From contig PJFB01000018.1 of assembly GCA_003574895.1 (NCBI GenBank), forward strand, positions 1-64,000: a DNA stretch of 64,000 nucleotides, read 5' to 3'. Position numbers and translations under genes: made by a program. Under the pieces are notes generated by a model, which saw only the letters and a list, made by a program, of their open reading frames with translations, ran no database searches and was not told where the DNA came from. Positions 10,001 through 18,575 of the stretch are shown piece by piece. The first letter of the stretch is position 1, and every line of letters begins with the position of its first letter. Source of the stretch: Geobacter sp. (GTDB lineage: Bacteria > Desulfobacterota > Desulfuromonadia > Geobacterales > Pseudopelobacteraceae).

Positions 10001-13000
10001 AAGGTGGGCGTTCCCCTTGGGTGAGCCGGTGGCGTACAGGGGGGCTGCCTTGCGGAAATCCGAACCGTATGTGGTATTGCCGTGGCAACCATTGCAGGCG
10101 ATGGTGCCCGAGCCCCAGGTTGGCGTGGTGTTGGCCAGTATCGTGCCGGTTGCGACCGAAGTGCCGTTGCTGTGGCAATAGGTATCGGCGCAACTGCTGT
10201 AGCCGGTGCGGGGGGACTTGGTCATCGGGGTGGTGGTGCCCGCATATTTGCCTGGTGTAAACAGCGGGTCAAAGGCGATGTCTATCTTGCCGTTGACATG
10301 TTTTGCATGGCGAGTTGTTGTTCCGGTATAGATGTCTTCATGGCATGGGCGGCATGCTGTTGTCGATGGTGGGAAGTCCCACATGTGGCATGCCGGGCAT
10401 TTCAGATCGGTTCCCAGATTGAAGGCATAAGCCAGATGTTTCGTATGGCTGCCGGTATTGATGTCATCGCTTGAACCATCGGCGGCCACTGAGCTGTGAC
10501 CTGTGCCGACTCTGTGGCATTTGAGGTTGCAGGCACCAGGGTTGACACCCCAGGTCGGGGTCCCATACAAAGGCGCGTTTACACCACCGTCAGCCTGGAC
10601 GGTGGAATGGCAGTAGGTATTGGTACAGGAGCCCTTGGTGCTGCCAGGAAGCTTGGTCATTGGGGTGGCGGAACCCGCATAGGTGCCGTTCACTGCCGTG
10701 GTGCTGTTGTTGAAGGCAATGTTCACCTGACGGTTGACATGGTTTGCATAGTTGGAGATGGTCCGGTTGTCCGAAACCGTGGTGGCGTGGCATTTGACGC
10801 AGCCATAGGTATATGTCAGCACATGCTTGTTGTGGCTGGTGCTGCCGACAGAACCCATTTTGTAGGTGGCGGTGCTGTCGCCGCCGTGGCAGCCGGAACA
10901 CGTGGTGTTGAGGGTGCCTCCCCAAGTGGCAACGATATTTGGTGTTGACGGGGTGGTCGAGGTCCCTTTGCTGTGGCAGTAGGTGTTGGTGCAATTGCCG
11001 TAAGCGCTGCCGGGGGCTTTTGACATGGGCGAGGCAATGCCGTTGTATGTTCCGCCGACTGCCGTGGTTGTATTGTTGTAGGCCACATTGACCAGTTTGT
11101 TGACATGTTTGGCCTTATCGGTGATGGAGGTCCCATCGGTGGTTGTGGCGGCATGGCACTTGCGGCAGCTGATGTTGTAGGTGGAGCCGTTGACATGGAC
11201 GGTATGTTCCCCGGTGGCAATGGCTGCGCCGCTGGCGGTGGTGTAGTCGTGGCACGATTTGCAACGGACGTCCGTGGCGGAACTGGCTGTTGCGGACCAT
11301 GAAACAGTCCTGGCGCCCACTGCGCCGGCACCGTTGGAGTGGCAATAGGTTGTTTCACACCCCGTGCCTCCTGCCGTGTAGCTGAATGCCCCGGTCGGGT
11401 CCGTGCCGGCGGAAGTTCCGCCATAGGTGTAACTGCCTTTCCTCGATGCGGAGGTAAACCCGTAGAATATCTCCCCTGGGCCGTTGATCCCGCCGGTCTG
11501 CGGCCCGTTGGCGTGACTTGCTTTGCCCGAGCCTGGCTGGTGGCAGGCGGCGCAACTGAAGCGGTACTGGCCCGTTGAACTTACGTTGCCCGACATGTTG
11601 GCATAACTTGATGCCAGGGCCGCTGTCTGGACGTGTATCTGGTGAGCTCCGGGCAAGGTGCTGTTGGCACTGTGACATGAGTTGCACGGCAGGGTAGGCG
11701 AACCCCAGGCGGCAGAAGGTCCGGCGCCATGGCAGTAGGTGCTGGAACAGGTTTTGGCGCCGCTGTCGTAGGTTCCCAATTTGTTGAGACTGCTCAGGTT
11801 GAAGTATACGTCATGGCTTGTGCCATCGACATGCTTGCCAGGGAAAGTTGCCCTGATGGTTGTATTATTCTTGGTGGTTTTTTCGTGACACTCGACGCAG
11901 GATATGTTGCCGGCCGAGACATGCTTGAGATGGCTGTTGGCTGCATTCCCGACGCCGCCATTGGTATAGTCCGGCATGCCGTAGGTTGCTCCGCTGCCGG
12001 GTGTCGAACGGCCATGGCAGGAGTTGCAGGCCAGTGGCCCTGCATCGGTCCATTTGGGCTTGGCGTAGAGTTTGCCATTGTAAACTGCCGGCAAGCTGCC
12101 GGAAGCGACGTTGGTGTTGCCGATGCTGTGACAGTAGGCACTGTTGCAGGAAAGGTTGGCACTGCTGTAATTGCCAAACGGATTGAGGGTGTCGAACCTG
12201 ACTTCGCGCGACTTGTCAACGTGCAATTGCGCGCCGCTATTTGCAGTGCCGCTGCTGATGACCGTGTATGTCGTGGCGTTGGTATTGTGTTTGACAATGC
12301 CGGCATGGCAGATGGCACAGGCATAAGAGTAGGGGGAGGAGTTGCCGACGTGTTTGCCGTGTCTGGTGGATGCCGGCGGGGCAGCGGCGGTTGCGCCATG
12401 GCAGCTGCCGCAGGCCGAGCTGGCCGGATTCCCCCAGGTCGGGACGGAATATGTGGGTGACACAGCCAAGCCGTTGGAGTGGCAATAGGTGGTGGTGCAG
12501 CCGCCAAAGCCGCTGCCCGGCACAGGGCTGCCGGTATAGGCGGCGCTGCCGCCATCGTACCTGGGGGCGAACCTGACCTCGATCCGGTGATTCACGTGCT
12601 GGCTGGGCTGCGAATTGTGGCAGACCGTGGAGCAGCCCAGCAGGTCATCGGAGTTGCCGTAGTTGTGGCAGACCGCGCATCTGGCAGGGCCGCCTGGGGT
12701 CCCGCCCAGTCCCGCATTGGCGCCGATGGCCGTGAGGTGTTTAGCGTGGCTGCCGGTAGTAATCTCCGGATCGGTAGTTCTGCCGGCCCAGGTGGCATGT
12801 CCCAGGTCAACGGCATGACAGGAACCGCAGGTGCCTTCATCCATATTGCCCCAGGTCACGGTCTTGTATTCGCCCGCCAGGCCGGTCAGCGCCCCGCCTG
12901 TGGGTGTTTGGATTATGCTGTGGCAGTAGAGGTTGCTGCATTGGCCGTAAGCGGCACTTGGCACGGATGATACCGAGCCGCTGGACAGACCACGGTACCG

Positions 13001-14029
13001 GGCACCACTGAGCCTGGGAGATGACAGGGAATTGAACGACCATTCGGCGTTGCCGTTCACATGCTGGCTGGCGGCGGTCTTGTGACAGGTGCCGCAGGGC
13101 ATGCCGCGTCCCAGTATTTTGTCATTGAGGCCGCTGGGGGCATGGTACCACTCTCCTGAACCGGCATGGGTCCTGTGGCTGCCGCGCACGGGCGGGACAG
13201 CGGCCGTAGCACCGTGGCAGGTGCCGCACTGGCCGGTGGAGGCCGTGCCCCAGACCGGCGTTGTGTCGCTGCCGTTGTTGGGTACCATGCTGGCGCCGTG
13301 GCAGTAGATGCTGTCGCATGTGCCGTTGCGGGCCGGGGCGCTGCTCGGCAGATAGTTGGGATAGCTCGTGTCGCCCGAATAGCTGCCGGTGCCGTTGTTG
13401 GGCGCTGCCGCGAACGAGACCCCCAGGCTGCGATTGCCGGCGCTGGTGGCGTGGGCAAAGGGTATTGGTTCGGCTGTATGGTCGGCATGACATTTTAGGC
13501 AGGAATTGGTAACCCCGGAGATACCGTAGACCGTGGCGTGCTTCGGATGGCTGCCGTCGGTGGGAGCTGCGCCGTGGCACTTGTTGCAATCATCCGGTGA
13601 AGCGAAACCTGTCGCGCCCCAGGTAGGGGTGACTGACTCGAAGTGGCAGTTGACATTGGTACATGTCCCTGGGGTGGGGGTTGGAGTCTGTGGAAAAGCG
13701 GATGTTGTGTTGTTATATGACGTAATAAGTGGTGACCCTTTCATTCGGGATGACACTTTGATTAGACCGTCTCGATGGAAAGATTTGTAGCTTTCGCTGC
13801 CGGGATGGCACCTGGCGCAGTCCTCTGGTGACGAGGGACCTGCCAGGTGAGTTCGGTGATTTCCCTGAAAACCGCCGCTTGATGCACTGCGATCAGATGA
13901 GTCCAGAGGCCGGTAATCGCCAGCTGTGCCATGGCATTGGTAACATTGTATGGTAGCCAGAGCATCTGTTGAGTGCAAAAACATCATTAATACCGATAGG
14001 ATGGCAGCTGATTTCAGTGAGGTGTTCAT
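7064..14029 (-). CDS. Giant multiheme c-type cytochrome (about 2,320 residues, about 45 candidate heme sites)
   Basis: A signal peptide (about residues 1-24, hydrophobic core AAILSVLMMFL) is followed at once by the first heme motif CYQCH. By eye I count about 32 CXXCH motifs, 11 CX4CH motifs (most of the form CX3YCH, such as CTNTYCH and CTTTYCH) and two CX3CH motifs (CSTVCH, CNLKCH). Many of them sit in repeated modules of CX4CH followed 30-60 residues later by CXXCH, the pattern of Geobacter CX4CH/CXXCH cytochromes. Roughly residues 1668-1949 carry no heme motif and look beta-rich. Six more CXXCH sites follow, one preceded by a Thr-rich module (TSNTATTLTTT). Such proteins carry electrons across the outer surface. 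The ATG at 14029 has GGGG upstream; a longer frame adds only eight residues. Lipoprotein, ResB and ResC genes follow on the same strand. Confidence 0.92.
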   Translation of the reverse strand: MNTSLKSAAILSVLMMFLHSTDALATIQCYQCHGTAGDYRPLDSSDRSASSGGFQGNHRTHLAGPSSPEDCARCHPGSESYKSFHRDGLIKVSSRMKGSPLITSYNNTTSAFPQTPTPTPGTCTNVNCHFESVTPTWGATGFASPDDCNKCHGAAPTDGSHPKHATVYGISGVTNSCLKCHADHTAEPIPFAHATSAGNRSLGVSFAAAPNNGTGSYSGDTSYPNYLPSSAPARNGTCDSIYCHGASMVPNNGSDTTPVWGTASTGQCGTCHGATAAVPPVRGSHRTHAGSGEWYHAPSGLNDKILGRGMPCGTCHKTAASQHVNGNAEWSFNSLSSPRLSGARYRGLSSGSVSSVPSAAYGQCSNLYCHSIIQTPTGGALTGLAGEYKTVTWGNMDEGTCGSCHAVDLGHATWAGRTTDPEITTGSHAKHLTAIGANAGLGGTPGGPARCAVCHNYGNSDDLLGCSTVCHNSQPSQHVNHRIEVRFAPRYDGGSAAYTGSPVPGSGFGGCTTTYCHSNGLAVSPTYSVPTWGNPASSACGSCHGATAAAPPASTRHGKHVGNSSPYSYACAICHAGIVKHNTNATTYTVISSGTANSGAQLHVDKSREVRFDTLNPFGNYSSANLSCNSAYCHSIGNTNVASGSLPAVYNGKLYAKPKWTDAGPLACNSCHGRSTPGSGATYGMPDYTNGGVGNAANSHLKHVSAGNISCVECHEKTTKNNTTIRATFPGKHVDGTSHDVYFNLSSLNKLGTYDSGAKTCSSTYCHGAGPSAAWGSPTLPCNSCHSANSTLPGAHQIHVQTAALASSYANMSGNVSSTGQYRFSCAACHQPGSGKASHANGPQTGGINGPGEIFYGFTSASRKGSYTYGGTSAGTDPTGAFSYTAGGTGCETTYCHSNGAGAVGARTVSWSATASSATDVRCKSCHDYTTASGAAIATGEHTVHVNGSTYNISCRKCHAATTTDGTSITDKAKHVNKLVNVAYNNTTTAVGGTYNGIASPMSKAPGSAYGNCTNTYCHSKGTSTTPSTPNIVATWGGTLNTTCSGCHGGDSTATYKMGSVGSTSHNKHVLTYTYGCVKCHATTVSDNRTISNYANHVNRQVNIAFNNSTTAVNGTYAGSATPMTKLPGSTKGSCTNTYCHSTVQADGGVNAPLYGTPTWGVNPGACNLKCHRVGTGHSSVAADGSSDDINTGSHTKHLAYAFNLGTDLKCPACHMWDFPPSTTACRPCHEDIYTGTTTRHAKHVNGKIDIAFDPLFTPGKYAGTTTPMTKSPRTGYSSCADTYCHSNGTSVATGTILANTTPTWGSGTIACNGCHGNTTYGSDFRKAAPLYATGSPKGNAHLVHIRTGSLSGTYMQCLNCHAATTRTNTTISDTTTHVNKAYSVAASVLGVFSSAFRDGDNTMNSTKVTINYSYNASGSSCSNVSCHPIGLNITTTPPTPKTRTTSSIKWNSSGVCIDCHNIDMQSTSTFHHAMRNYSSGYPLQAPYSSASTGLNTYARRCTMCHVDHNIFSNDLNSSNSLGRAANLRTDIAVTPTASSGYSNKDYIKSSGGTGGICISCHSTAKAKDTTRRLNDYPATATPVITQAQYSASGHQYDVSAKFMSDGSVVYGNCSKCHNALLNETSVFMNATSTYQFGNHNSGIRRLQGSLDAAGGETAEEQICYRCHSLIADADPGGGPPKAVANKDFYGVAPMSLAAQDIFTANLDFRAANPTYSTTSKLYFKPTAAENPAEPMPNQHNTGDTFAGGTWIGRSMSPWETITTYETKSQDTNLTGTNYWQMVSFTSPTVYSTTTVPAGNWVINIYCRESSTYQNARIRYKVYKWNSNDTIGTTIIATGTNTTELVTTAAPGSVRQIALSVGATTLTAGEKIVVDLELDTSASYSTTYTGSFYFGSRAPSNLTLPGDVNWTYADPGAAGFGHRVQHYTGIHLPSTRNETLAYIAQNRHVECVDCHNPHATSNGLHGDYGIATGGSSTTLVNSNKNWIPNQWAGEYVSLVSSTLGTTTPVATITSNTATTLTTTPYSGTWVAPVAGNTYRIIANTNRVSRTQRGVPGTSVSYSGAWTNGTYSMVNEATYEYEICFKCHAATDATTNTLRYWNVTSASLGAARWTNIGLEFNPNNASYHPVIQPLPETGNRRLNASALTGGWAPGEVMSCSDCHGRDTGNSATAQGPHGSTVKWMLTGKYQNWPFTSAAANGTAAGGTLLTGTGASTYPASNFCFNCHTWAAGGNAHVKSTNHIEPCVTCHIRVPHGGKVPRLLTGTNAPPRYKPNGNGGGGTGYYLTSARLPATGYMLKTDISCSRTCGQHPSFPVSGSSYW

Positions 14030-14230
14030 ATGTGTAAGCCCCCGGTCGGCCATTCAACACAATCTTTCTTTATGGCAGAATTGTTATATGTGTTTGTAAC
14101 TTGCTAAAATATAAGTTGATTCTGTTCTGTAAACCTTGTCTGGTCCTCGTACCACAGGGCACACTGATTTCTGGATTAAGAAAACTGCTCTTTAGGTATT
14201 TAGAAATAATATGCGGCCAACTGATTTGCT

Positions 14231-14262
14231 CGCAAAATTAGTGCCCATATATTAATTTTGCG
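14231..14262. promoter_or_regulatory. Perfect 10-bp inverted repeat upstream of the giant cytochrome gene
   Basis: CGCAAAATTA (14231-14240) and TAATTTTGCG (14253-14262) are exact inverted copies separated by 12 bases, about 200 bases upstream of the giant cytochrome start. No T run follows on either strand, so it is more like an operator for a dimeric regulator than a terminator. The rest of the AT-rich gap 14030-14500 holds no gene I can support. Confidence 0.4.
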
Positions 14263-14500
14263 CTAATTTGTATCATATCAACTGCAGAACAACGGAAACA
14301 GTTTGTCCTGATTGGATACAATTACCCCCTTTACGACCTTAGTCGCCTGAATTTAGGCAATAAGAAGCTATGTTCAGAGACTGAGCAAATACTTGTCGTT
14401 GAGAAAATCAGCCAACTAAAACGTTTCGAGAGATCAGATGCTGATACTCTCTGCTGTTGCTGCCGTGCGATCCAATTGGTTTGATCAGTTAAAGGGAATT

Positions 14501-14977
14501 TTAGGAAAGAATGGATATTTTGGGAGGAGGCGCGGGTGGTGCGTTGCTGCGGATCGCCTGGTGATGATGGCTTTCTTGAAAAACCTGGCAAGTCATGGGC
14601 CGGTTAATTTCTCCGGTAAATGGGAACGAATTGAAAGGGAATTCTTCAACGCCACAGGCGGCAAGCAGCTTCCCGTTTCCGCAGGGGCAGTGGCTGCTGA
14701 TAATGGTTTTTGGGGTGGTGTTTTCTCCTTTGCAGCAGGATTTTTTCGCTTTATTCATACTCTGATGCATCTTTTTTTTCTGCCAGCAGCAGCACGTGCG
14801 AGAGGCCCGACGTTCCAACGAGCAGCCGCAACTGTTGCAATCACCGGTGCATTCGCCGGTAATCGCATGGGCAATGGCTGCAGATTGCATGGTGAGTGGC
14901 AATAGCGGGCCAAGCGACATAATGATGAATATCGCAATGAGACTACTGGCTATCATATGTCGGGAAGTAATGTGCAT
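14501..14977 (-). CDS. Cys-rich exported protein, unknown function
   Basis: 158 residues from the ATG at 14977. An N-terminal hydrophobic stretch (about residues 9-30) looks like a signal peptide or anchor. Behind it is a dense Cys cluster: CTGDCNSCGC, then RTCCCWQKKK, then KSCCKG and HCPCGNG, 14 Cys between about residues 41 and 112. This layout suggests metal or cluster binding or a disulphide-rich knot outside the cytoplasm. The C-terminal 40 residues have few Cys and end in a Pro-rich tail. I do not recognise the family. Base composition resembles that of the neighbours. It is a single gene between the giant cytochrome and the chemotaxis operon, on the same strand as both. Confidence 0.6.
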   Translation of the reverse strand: MHITSRHMIASSLIAIFIIMSLGPLLPLTMQSAAIAHAITGECTGDCNSCGCSLERRASRTCCCWQKKKMHQSMNKAKKSCCKGENTTPKTIISSHCPCGNGKLLAACGVEEFPFNSFPFTGEINRPMTCQVFQESHHHQAIRSNAPPAPPPKISILS

Positions 14978-15203
14978 GCCGATCCAGCACAAAAATATTT
15001 TTTAATGATATTTAGCGGTTAACATTGTAATAGCTGCTGTATTAAGAGGGCAAGCATATTAAGATCTAATAGTAAAAAAATTATATAATGCAATATTTAG
15101 TCCATGTCGATCTGGTTTTTGTGCGCCTGTTTTTTGGAATTGATGGGGATGCTTGCAAAAAACGGCCGGGGACTGAGCGGATTGTAACGGCATATGTCTT
15201 GAA

Positions 15204-15581
15204 TCATGTAGTCAGCAGTTTTGAATAGAACTTTACGGTTTCAAGCAATTCCATCGGGTTGAACGGTTTGGTTATATAGTCGCTGATATATTCCTGGATT
15301 CCATTCATTTTGATGTCTGGTTTTTCTTTGGCCGTAAGCATTAAAATGGCATTGCCCTCATACAAGCCCCTGGCAACCATATTGCGGATGGTATCCCAGC
15401 CATCCATGCCGGGCATCATGACATCCAGCAGGATCACCCCTTTGAATCCGGCTTCGAGTTGGCTCAAGCATTCGTTACCTCCCTTGGCGTCAACAACACG
15501 AATGCCAGCTGTCCGAAAAAGGATGTCAACCGATTCCCTGATAAAATCATTGTCATCGACTATCATGACCCCAGTTTCCAT
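15204..15581 (-). CDS. Single-domain response regulator (CheY-like)
   Basis: About 125 residues forming one receiver domain: acidic pair in MIVDDNDF, phospho-acceptor Asp in ILLDVMMPGMDGWD, conserved Thr/Ser region LMLTAKE and the Lys in DYITKPFNP. No output domain follows. The frame is open for 33 more codons upstream, but AAGGAG sits 8 bases before the ATG at 15581, which fixes the start. It is the last gene of the chemotaxis operon and follows the sensor kinase gene closely, so it is probably that kinase's partner or a CheY for this array. Confidence 0.9.
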   Translation of the reverse strand: METGVMIVDDNDFIRESVDILFRTAGIRVVDAKGGNECLSQLEAGFKGVILLDVMMPGMDGWDTIRNMVARGLYEGNAILMLTAKEKPDIKMNGIQEYISDYITKPFNPMELLETVKFYSKLLTT

Positions 15582-15610
15582 AATGTTGCTCCTTGATGGT
15601 AATTGGATAT

Positions 15611-17329
15611 TTAAATCGTAGAACGCGGCAGGATGAACCGTATGGTTGTTCCCATGCCTATGCCGGGACTTTCGGCCCATATCCTGCCGTTATGGTTAAA
15701 CACGATTTTCTTGCAGATGGCGAGTCCAAGACCTTGAGCAGCCAGGTCGTGACGCGATTCGTCCACCTTGAAGAACTCGTCGAATACGCGCCCGATATGC
15801 TCGGGAGCAAGGCCGATTCCTTTATCCTCTACCGAGATGGTGACGGTTTTTTCGGCGGCCACGGCTCCGATGAGGATAACCCCATGCTCCGGAGAATACC
15901 GCACGGCATTTGAAATCAGGTTGGCAAAAAGCTCTTTCAGCTGATCCGCCACCCCCTGTACAGCAATTTCTGGGGCAATGGTGTTTTTGCATGAGACGTT
16001 TTTCGACGCGTAGCTTTGGGCACTGTCAAGGATGTACCCATCCACGGCCGAAGCAAGCTGGATTTTTTCCCAGTTTGATGGGGCTACTATGGATGACAGG
16101 GAGGCCAATTTCAGGGTTCTGTCTGTCAGCTCCTTGATCTGGACCGCATTCCTGCTGCAGATATCCGCCATCCTCTTCAGTCCCGGATCGGAGACAAGTT
16201 CCCTGATAAGTGGCAGGAGCGCGAACAGCGGGGTAAGGGGGGTCTTCAGATCATGCCCCAGTTGGACCATAACCAATTCCAGCATTCGAGAATGGTGTAA
16301 CTGGGCTTCCAATAATGATTTTTCTTTTTCGGCCTCTTTGCGCTCCGTAATATCGAGCAAAACGCCCACCAGGCCTCCCAGCGATCCGTCCTTGTCCTGA
16401 AAAGTGGCTTTGTTGAAAACCATGTCGTGTAGGGTGCCATCGGCAAACTTCACAGCGCTTTCGTACATCTGCGCTCCGGGGGTTTCTAACAGTTCCAGGT
16501 CCTTTTGCCGATGTTGATCCGCTTGCTCCTTGCCCCAGAGCTGGTAGGCTGTTTTGCCGATAATTTCCGCCCGCGCCAGTTTCGCTCCTGATTCAAATGC
16601 ATTGTTGCAGCCCAGATAGCGCCCCTTTGTATCCTTGTAATAGACCGGGCTGGGGATAGTATTGATGAGCGTCTGGAAGAATCTGACCTGGTCCTTGTTC
16701 ATCTGTTCGTATTTCCTGGTTACTTTTCCGAGTAAGGTCATCAGAATCGTGAAAGAAGCCACCATGCCGATCAGTGTCAGCATCAACTGCATTCTCAAGC
16801 CACTGTATCGGGCCAGGAACGCACTTTTTTCCACGCCGACAAAGAGAATGCCGATGATCCTGCCCTTGACGTCCCTGATCGGGTCATAGGCGGTTAGGTA
16901 AGGAGTCTTCAGTATAACCGTCTCACCGCGATAGGGTTTTCCCTCCCTGAATATGGCATCGTATGCCGGGCCAATGAGCTTGGTGCCGACAGCCCTGAGT
17001 CCCCGGTCATCCAGGACATTGGTGGAAACGCGCGTATCCCCCTGGAAAACCGTTGCTACCCCGCCGAATATTTCCTGCACCTTGTCCGGCAACTCGAAGT
17101 TGCCATTGATTAGGTAATTTCCGGCAAGGAGCTTTCCATCGACAATCCTGAATCCTGTGCCCTTGTACGCAAACAGTTCCCGAAAGGTCCGGATGCATTT
17201 TTCCAGATTCTCGCGCTCCTCTTCGGCTTCCGCGGCATGAAAGCGGTTGAGTGAGAGAAGAGCAAAGGTTGAGATGGCCAGGATGGCTACCAGGCTGCTT
17301 ACCAGGATGTACGTTGTGACCGGTTTCAT
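15611..17329 (-). CDS. Sensor histidine kinase with Cache-type periplasmic domain and PAS domain
   Basis: 572 residues. A signal-anchor helix (about 5-27) is followed by a single-Cache-like periplasmic sensor domain (about 30-185; FLARYSG near its end) and a second helix (about 192-212). A PAS domain (about 225-340) precedes the H-box, here VQLGHDLKTPLTPL, and a HATPase domain with DKGIGL and GLGLAICK. The His is in the usual HDLKTPL context. It should sense a small molecule outside the membrane. The gene lies between cheB and the CheY-like gene on the same strand, so it joins the chemotaxis operon; this layout suggests that it controls the array or a second output. Confidence 0.88.
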   Translation of the reverse strand: MKPVTTYILVSSLVAILAISTFALLSLNRFHAAEAEEERENLEKCIRTFRELFAYKGTGFRIVDGKLLAGNYLINGNFELPDKVQEIFGGVATVFQGDTRVSTNVLDDRGLRAVGTKLIGPAYDAIFREGKPYRGETVILKTPYLTAYDPIRDVKGRIIGILFVGVEKSAFLARYSGLRMQLMLTLIGMVASFTILMTLLGKVTRKYEQMNKDQVRFFQTLINTIPSPVYYKDTKGRYLGCNNAFESGAKLARAEIIGKTAYQLWGKEQADQHRQKDLELLETPGAQMYESAVKFADGTLHDMVFNKATFQDKDGSLGGLVGVLLDITERKEAEKEKSLLEAQLHHSRMLELVMVQLGHDLKTPLTPLFALLPLIRELVSDPGLKRMADICSRNAVQIKELTDRTLKLASLSSIVAPSNWEKIQLASAVDGYILDSAQSYASKNVSCKNTIAPEIAVQGVADQLKELFANLISNAVRYSPEHGVILIGAVAAEKTVTISVEDKGIGLAPEHIGRVFDEFFKVDESRHDLAAQGLGLAICKKIVFNHNGRIWAESPGIGMGTTIRFILPRSTI

Positions 17330-17403
17330 AATGCTACTACCTTGGCAATTACCTGATTATTATGTTCGCTGGGGAAAATCCTGATCCATGGGTACTGTCC
17401 GGC

Positions 17404-18495
17404 TTACACCCGGAAATTGCGTTTCCCCTGTGCCGCCAGCCATGAAAACAGGTGCCTGGGCATATCCTGCAAAGATACTATCTCATCAACTCCTCCCATG
17501 GCGATCGCCTCTTTAGGCATGCCGAAAACCACGCAACTCTCTTCGTCCTGGGCAAGGGTATATGCCCCGGCCCGATGCATTTCCAGCATGCCAGCCGCGC
17601 CGTCGTCACCCATGCCGGTCATGATGATGCCGATCGCATTCTTGCCGGCACAATTTGCTGTGGATCGAAACAGAACATCCACCGATGGTCTGTGGCGACT
17701 GACCGGTGGGCCATCCGAGAGCTGCGTAACATAGTTGGCGCCGCTTCGGCTCAGCATTAGATGGCGATTGCCCGGGGCAATGTAGGCATGGCCCGGGAGC
17801 ACCCGTTCGCCGTGTTCCGCTTCTTTCACGGCGATCATGCAGAGGCCGTCGAGCCTTTTGGCAAAAGTTTTGGTAAATGTCTCAGGCATATGCTGGGTAA
17901 TCAGAGTGCCGGGACAATCGGGCGGCATGGTAGCCAGATAGCTCTTCAAGGCTTCGGTACCTCCGGTTGAAGAGCCGATGGCTATGATTTTTTCGGTAGT
18001 GGCGAATGCCCTCTGTTCCGCCGGCAGTACCGCATCAGCGGTGTTTTTCCGCTCAATTGACTGTGGTAGGGCACGTTTTGCCGCGAGCCGTGGCGCAAGC
18101 GCTTTCGAGGCACAGCGGATCTTGTCGGTCAATTCTTCGGCGTAGTCCCGGAGGCTGTTGCTTATGTCGATCTTAGGTTTGGTTACGAAATCAAAAGCAC
18201 CCAATTCCAGGGCATGCAGGGTGATGGCCGAGCTCTTCTCGGTCAGCGAAGAGACCATGATGACCGGCATGGGGCGCAATCGCATCAGTTTCTCTAGAAA
18301 TGCCAGTCCGTCCATCTTTGGCATTTCGACATCCAGTGTCAGTACATCCGGATTGAGCGCCTTGATTTTTTCCCGGGCCACCAGCGGATCTGGGGCGGTC
18401 CCGACTACCTTCATATCGGGCCGGCTGTTGATGATCTCGGTCAACAGAGAGCGGATAAGGGCTGAATCATCGATAACCAGAACTTTGATGGGCAT
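17404..18495 (-). CDS. cheB: CheB, chemotaxis receptor methylesterase/deamidase
   Basis: 363 residues. N-terminal receiver (1-120) with VLVIDDS, phospho-acceptor Asp in [12 protein letters not shown] and Lys in FVTKPK. The C-terminal methylesterase domain carries the catalytic Ser in [10 protein letters not shown], His in TQHMPETFT and Asp in MTGMGDDGA, so all three catalytic residues are present. It removes methyl groups from receptor glutamates to reset adaptation. An AGGAAAG site precedes the ATG. It lies directly downstream of cheR and a receptor gene whose last residues form a CheB/CheR docking motif. Confidence 0.96.
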   Translation of the reverse strand: MPIKVLVIDDSALIRSLLTEIINSRPDMKVVGTAPDPLVAREKIKALNPDVLTLDVEMPKMDGLAFLEKLMRLRPMPVIMVSSLTEKSSAITLHALELGAFDFVTKPKIDISNSLRDYAEELTDKIRCASKALAPRLAAKRALPQSIERKNTADAVLPAEQRAFATTEKIIAIGSSTGGTEALKSYLATMPPDCPGTLITQHMPETFTKTFAKRLDGLCMIAVKEAEHGERVLPGHAYIAPGNRHLMLSRSGANYVTQLSDGPPVSRHRPSVDVLFRSTANCAGKNAIGIIMTGMGDDGAAGMLEMHRAGAYTLAQDEESCVVFGMPKEAIAMGGVDEIVSLQDMPRHLFSWLAAQGKRNFRV

Positions 18496-18575
18496 ATGGT
18501 CTTTCCTGTATCCTGCTCAGGCAAATTAATGCGGCAAAAGTCAGCACTGCGAACTATTCGTCCCCATGGGGCAAT

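Noticed and set aside
11729..12555. Several long frames on both strands inside the giant cytochrome
   Set aside because: Low-complexity Gly/Ala/Pro/Cys shadow frames produced by the repeated GC-rich codons of the cytochrome.
14030..14330. A GEMM-type (c-di-GMP or cyclic AMP-GMP) riboswitch before the giant cytochrome
   Set aside because: Expected in Geobacter, but the conserved core sequence was not found by eye on the minus strand.
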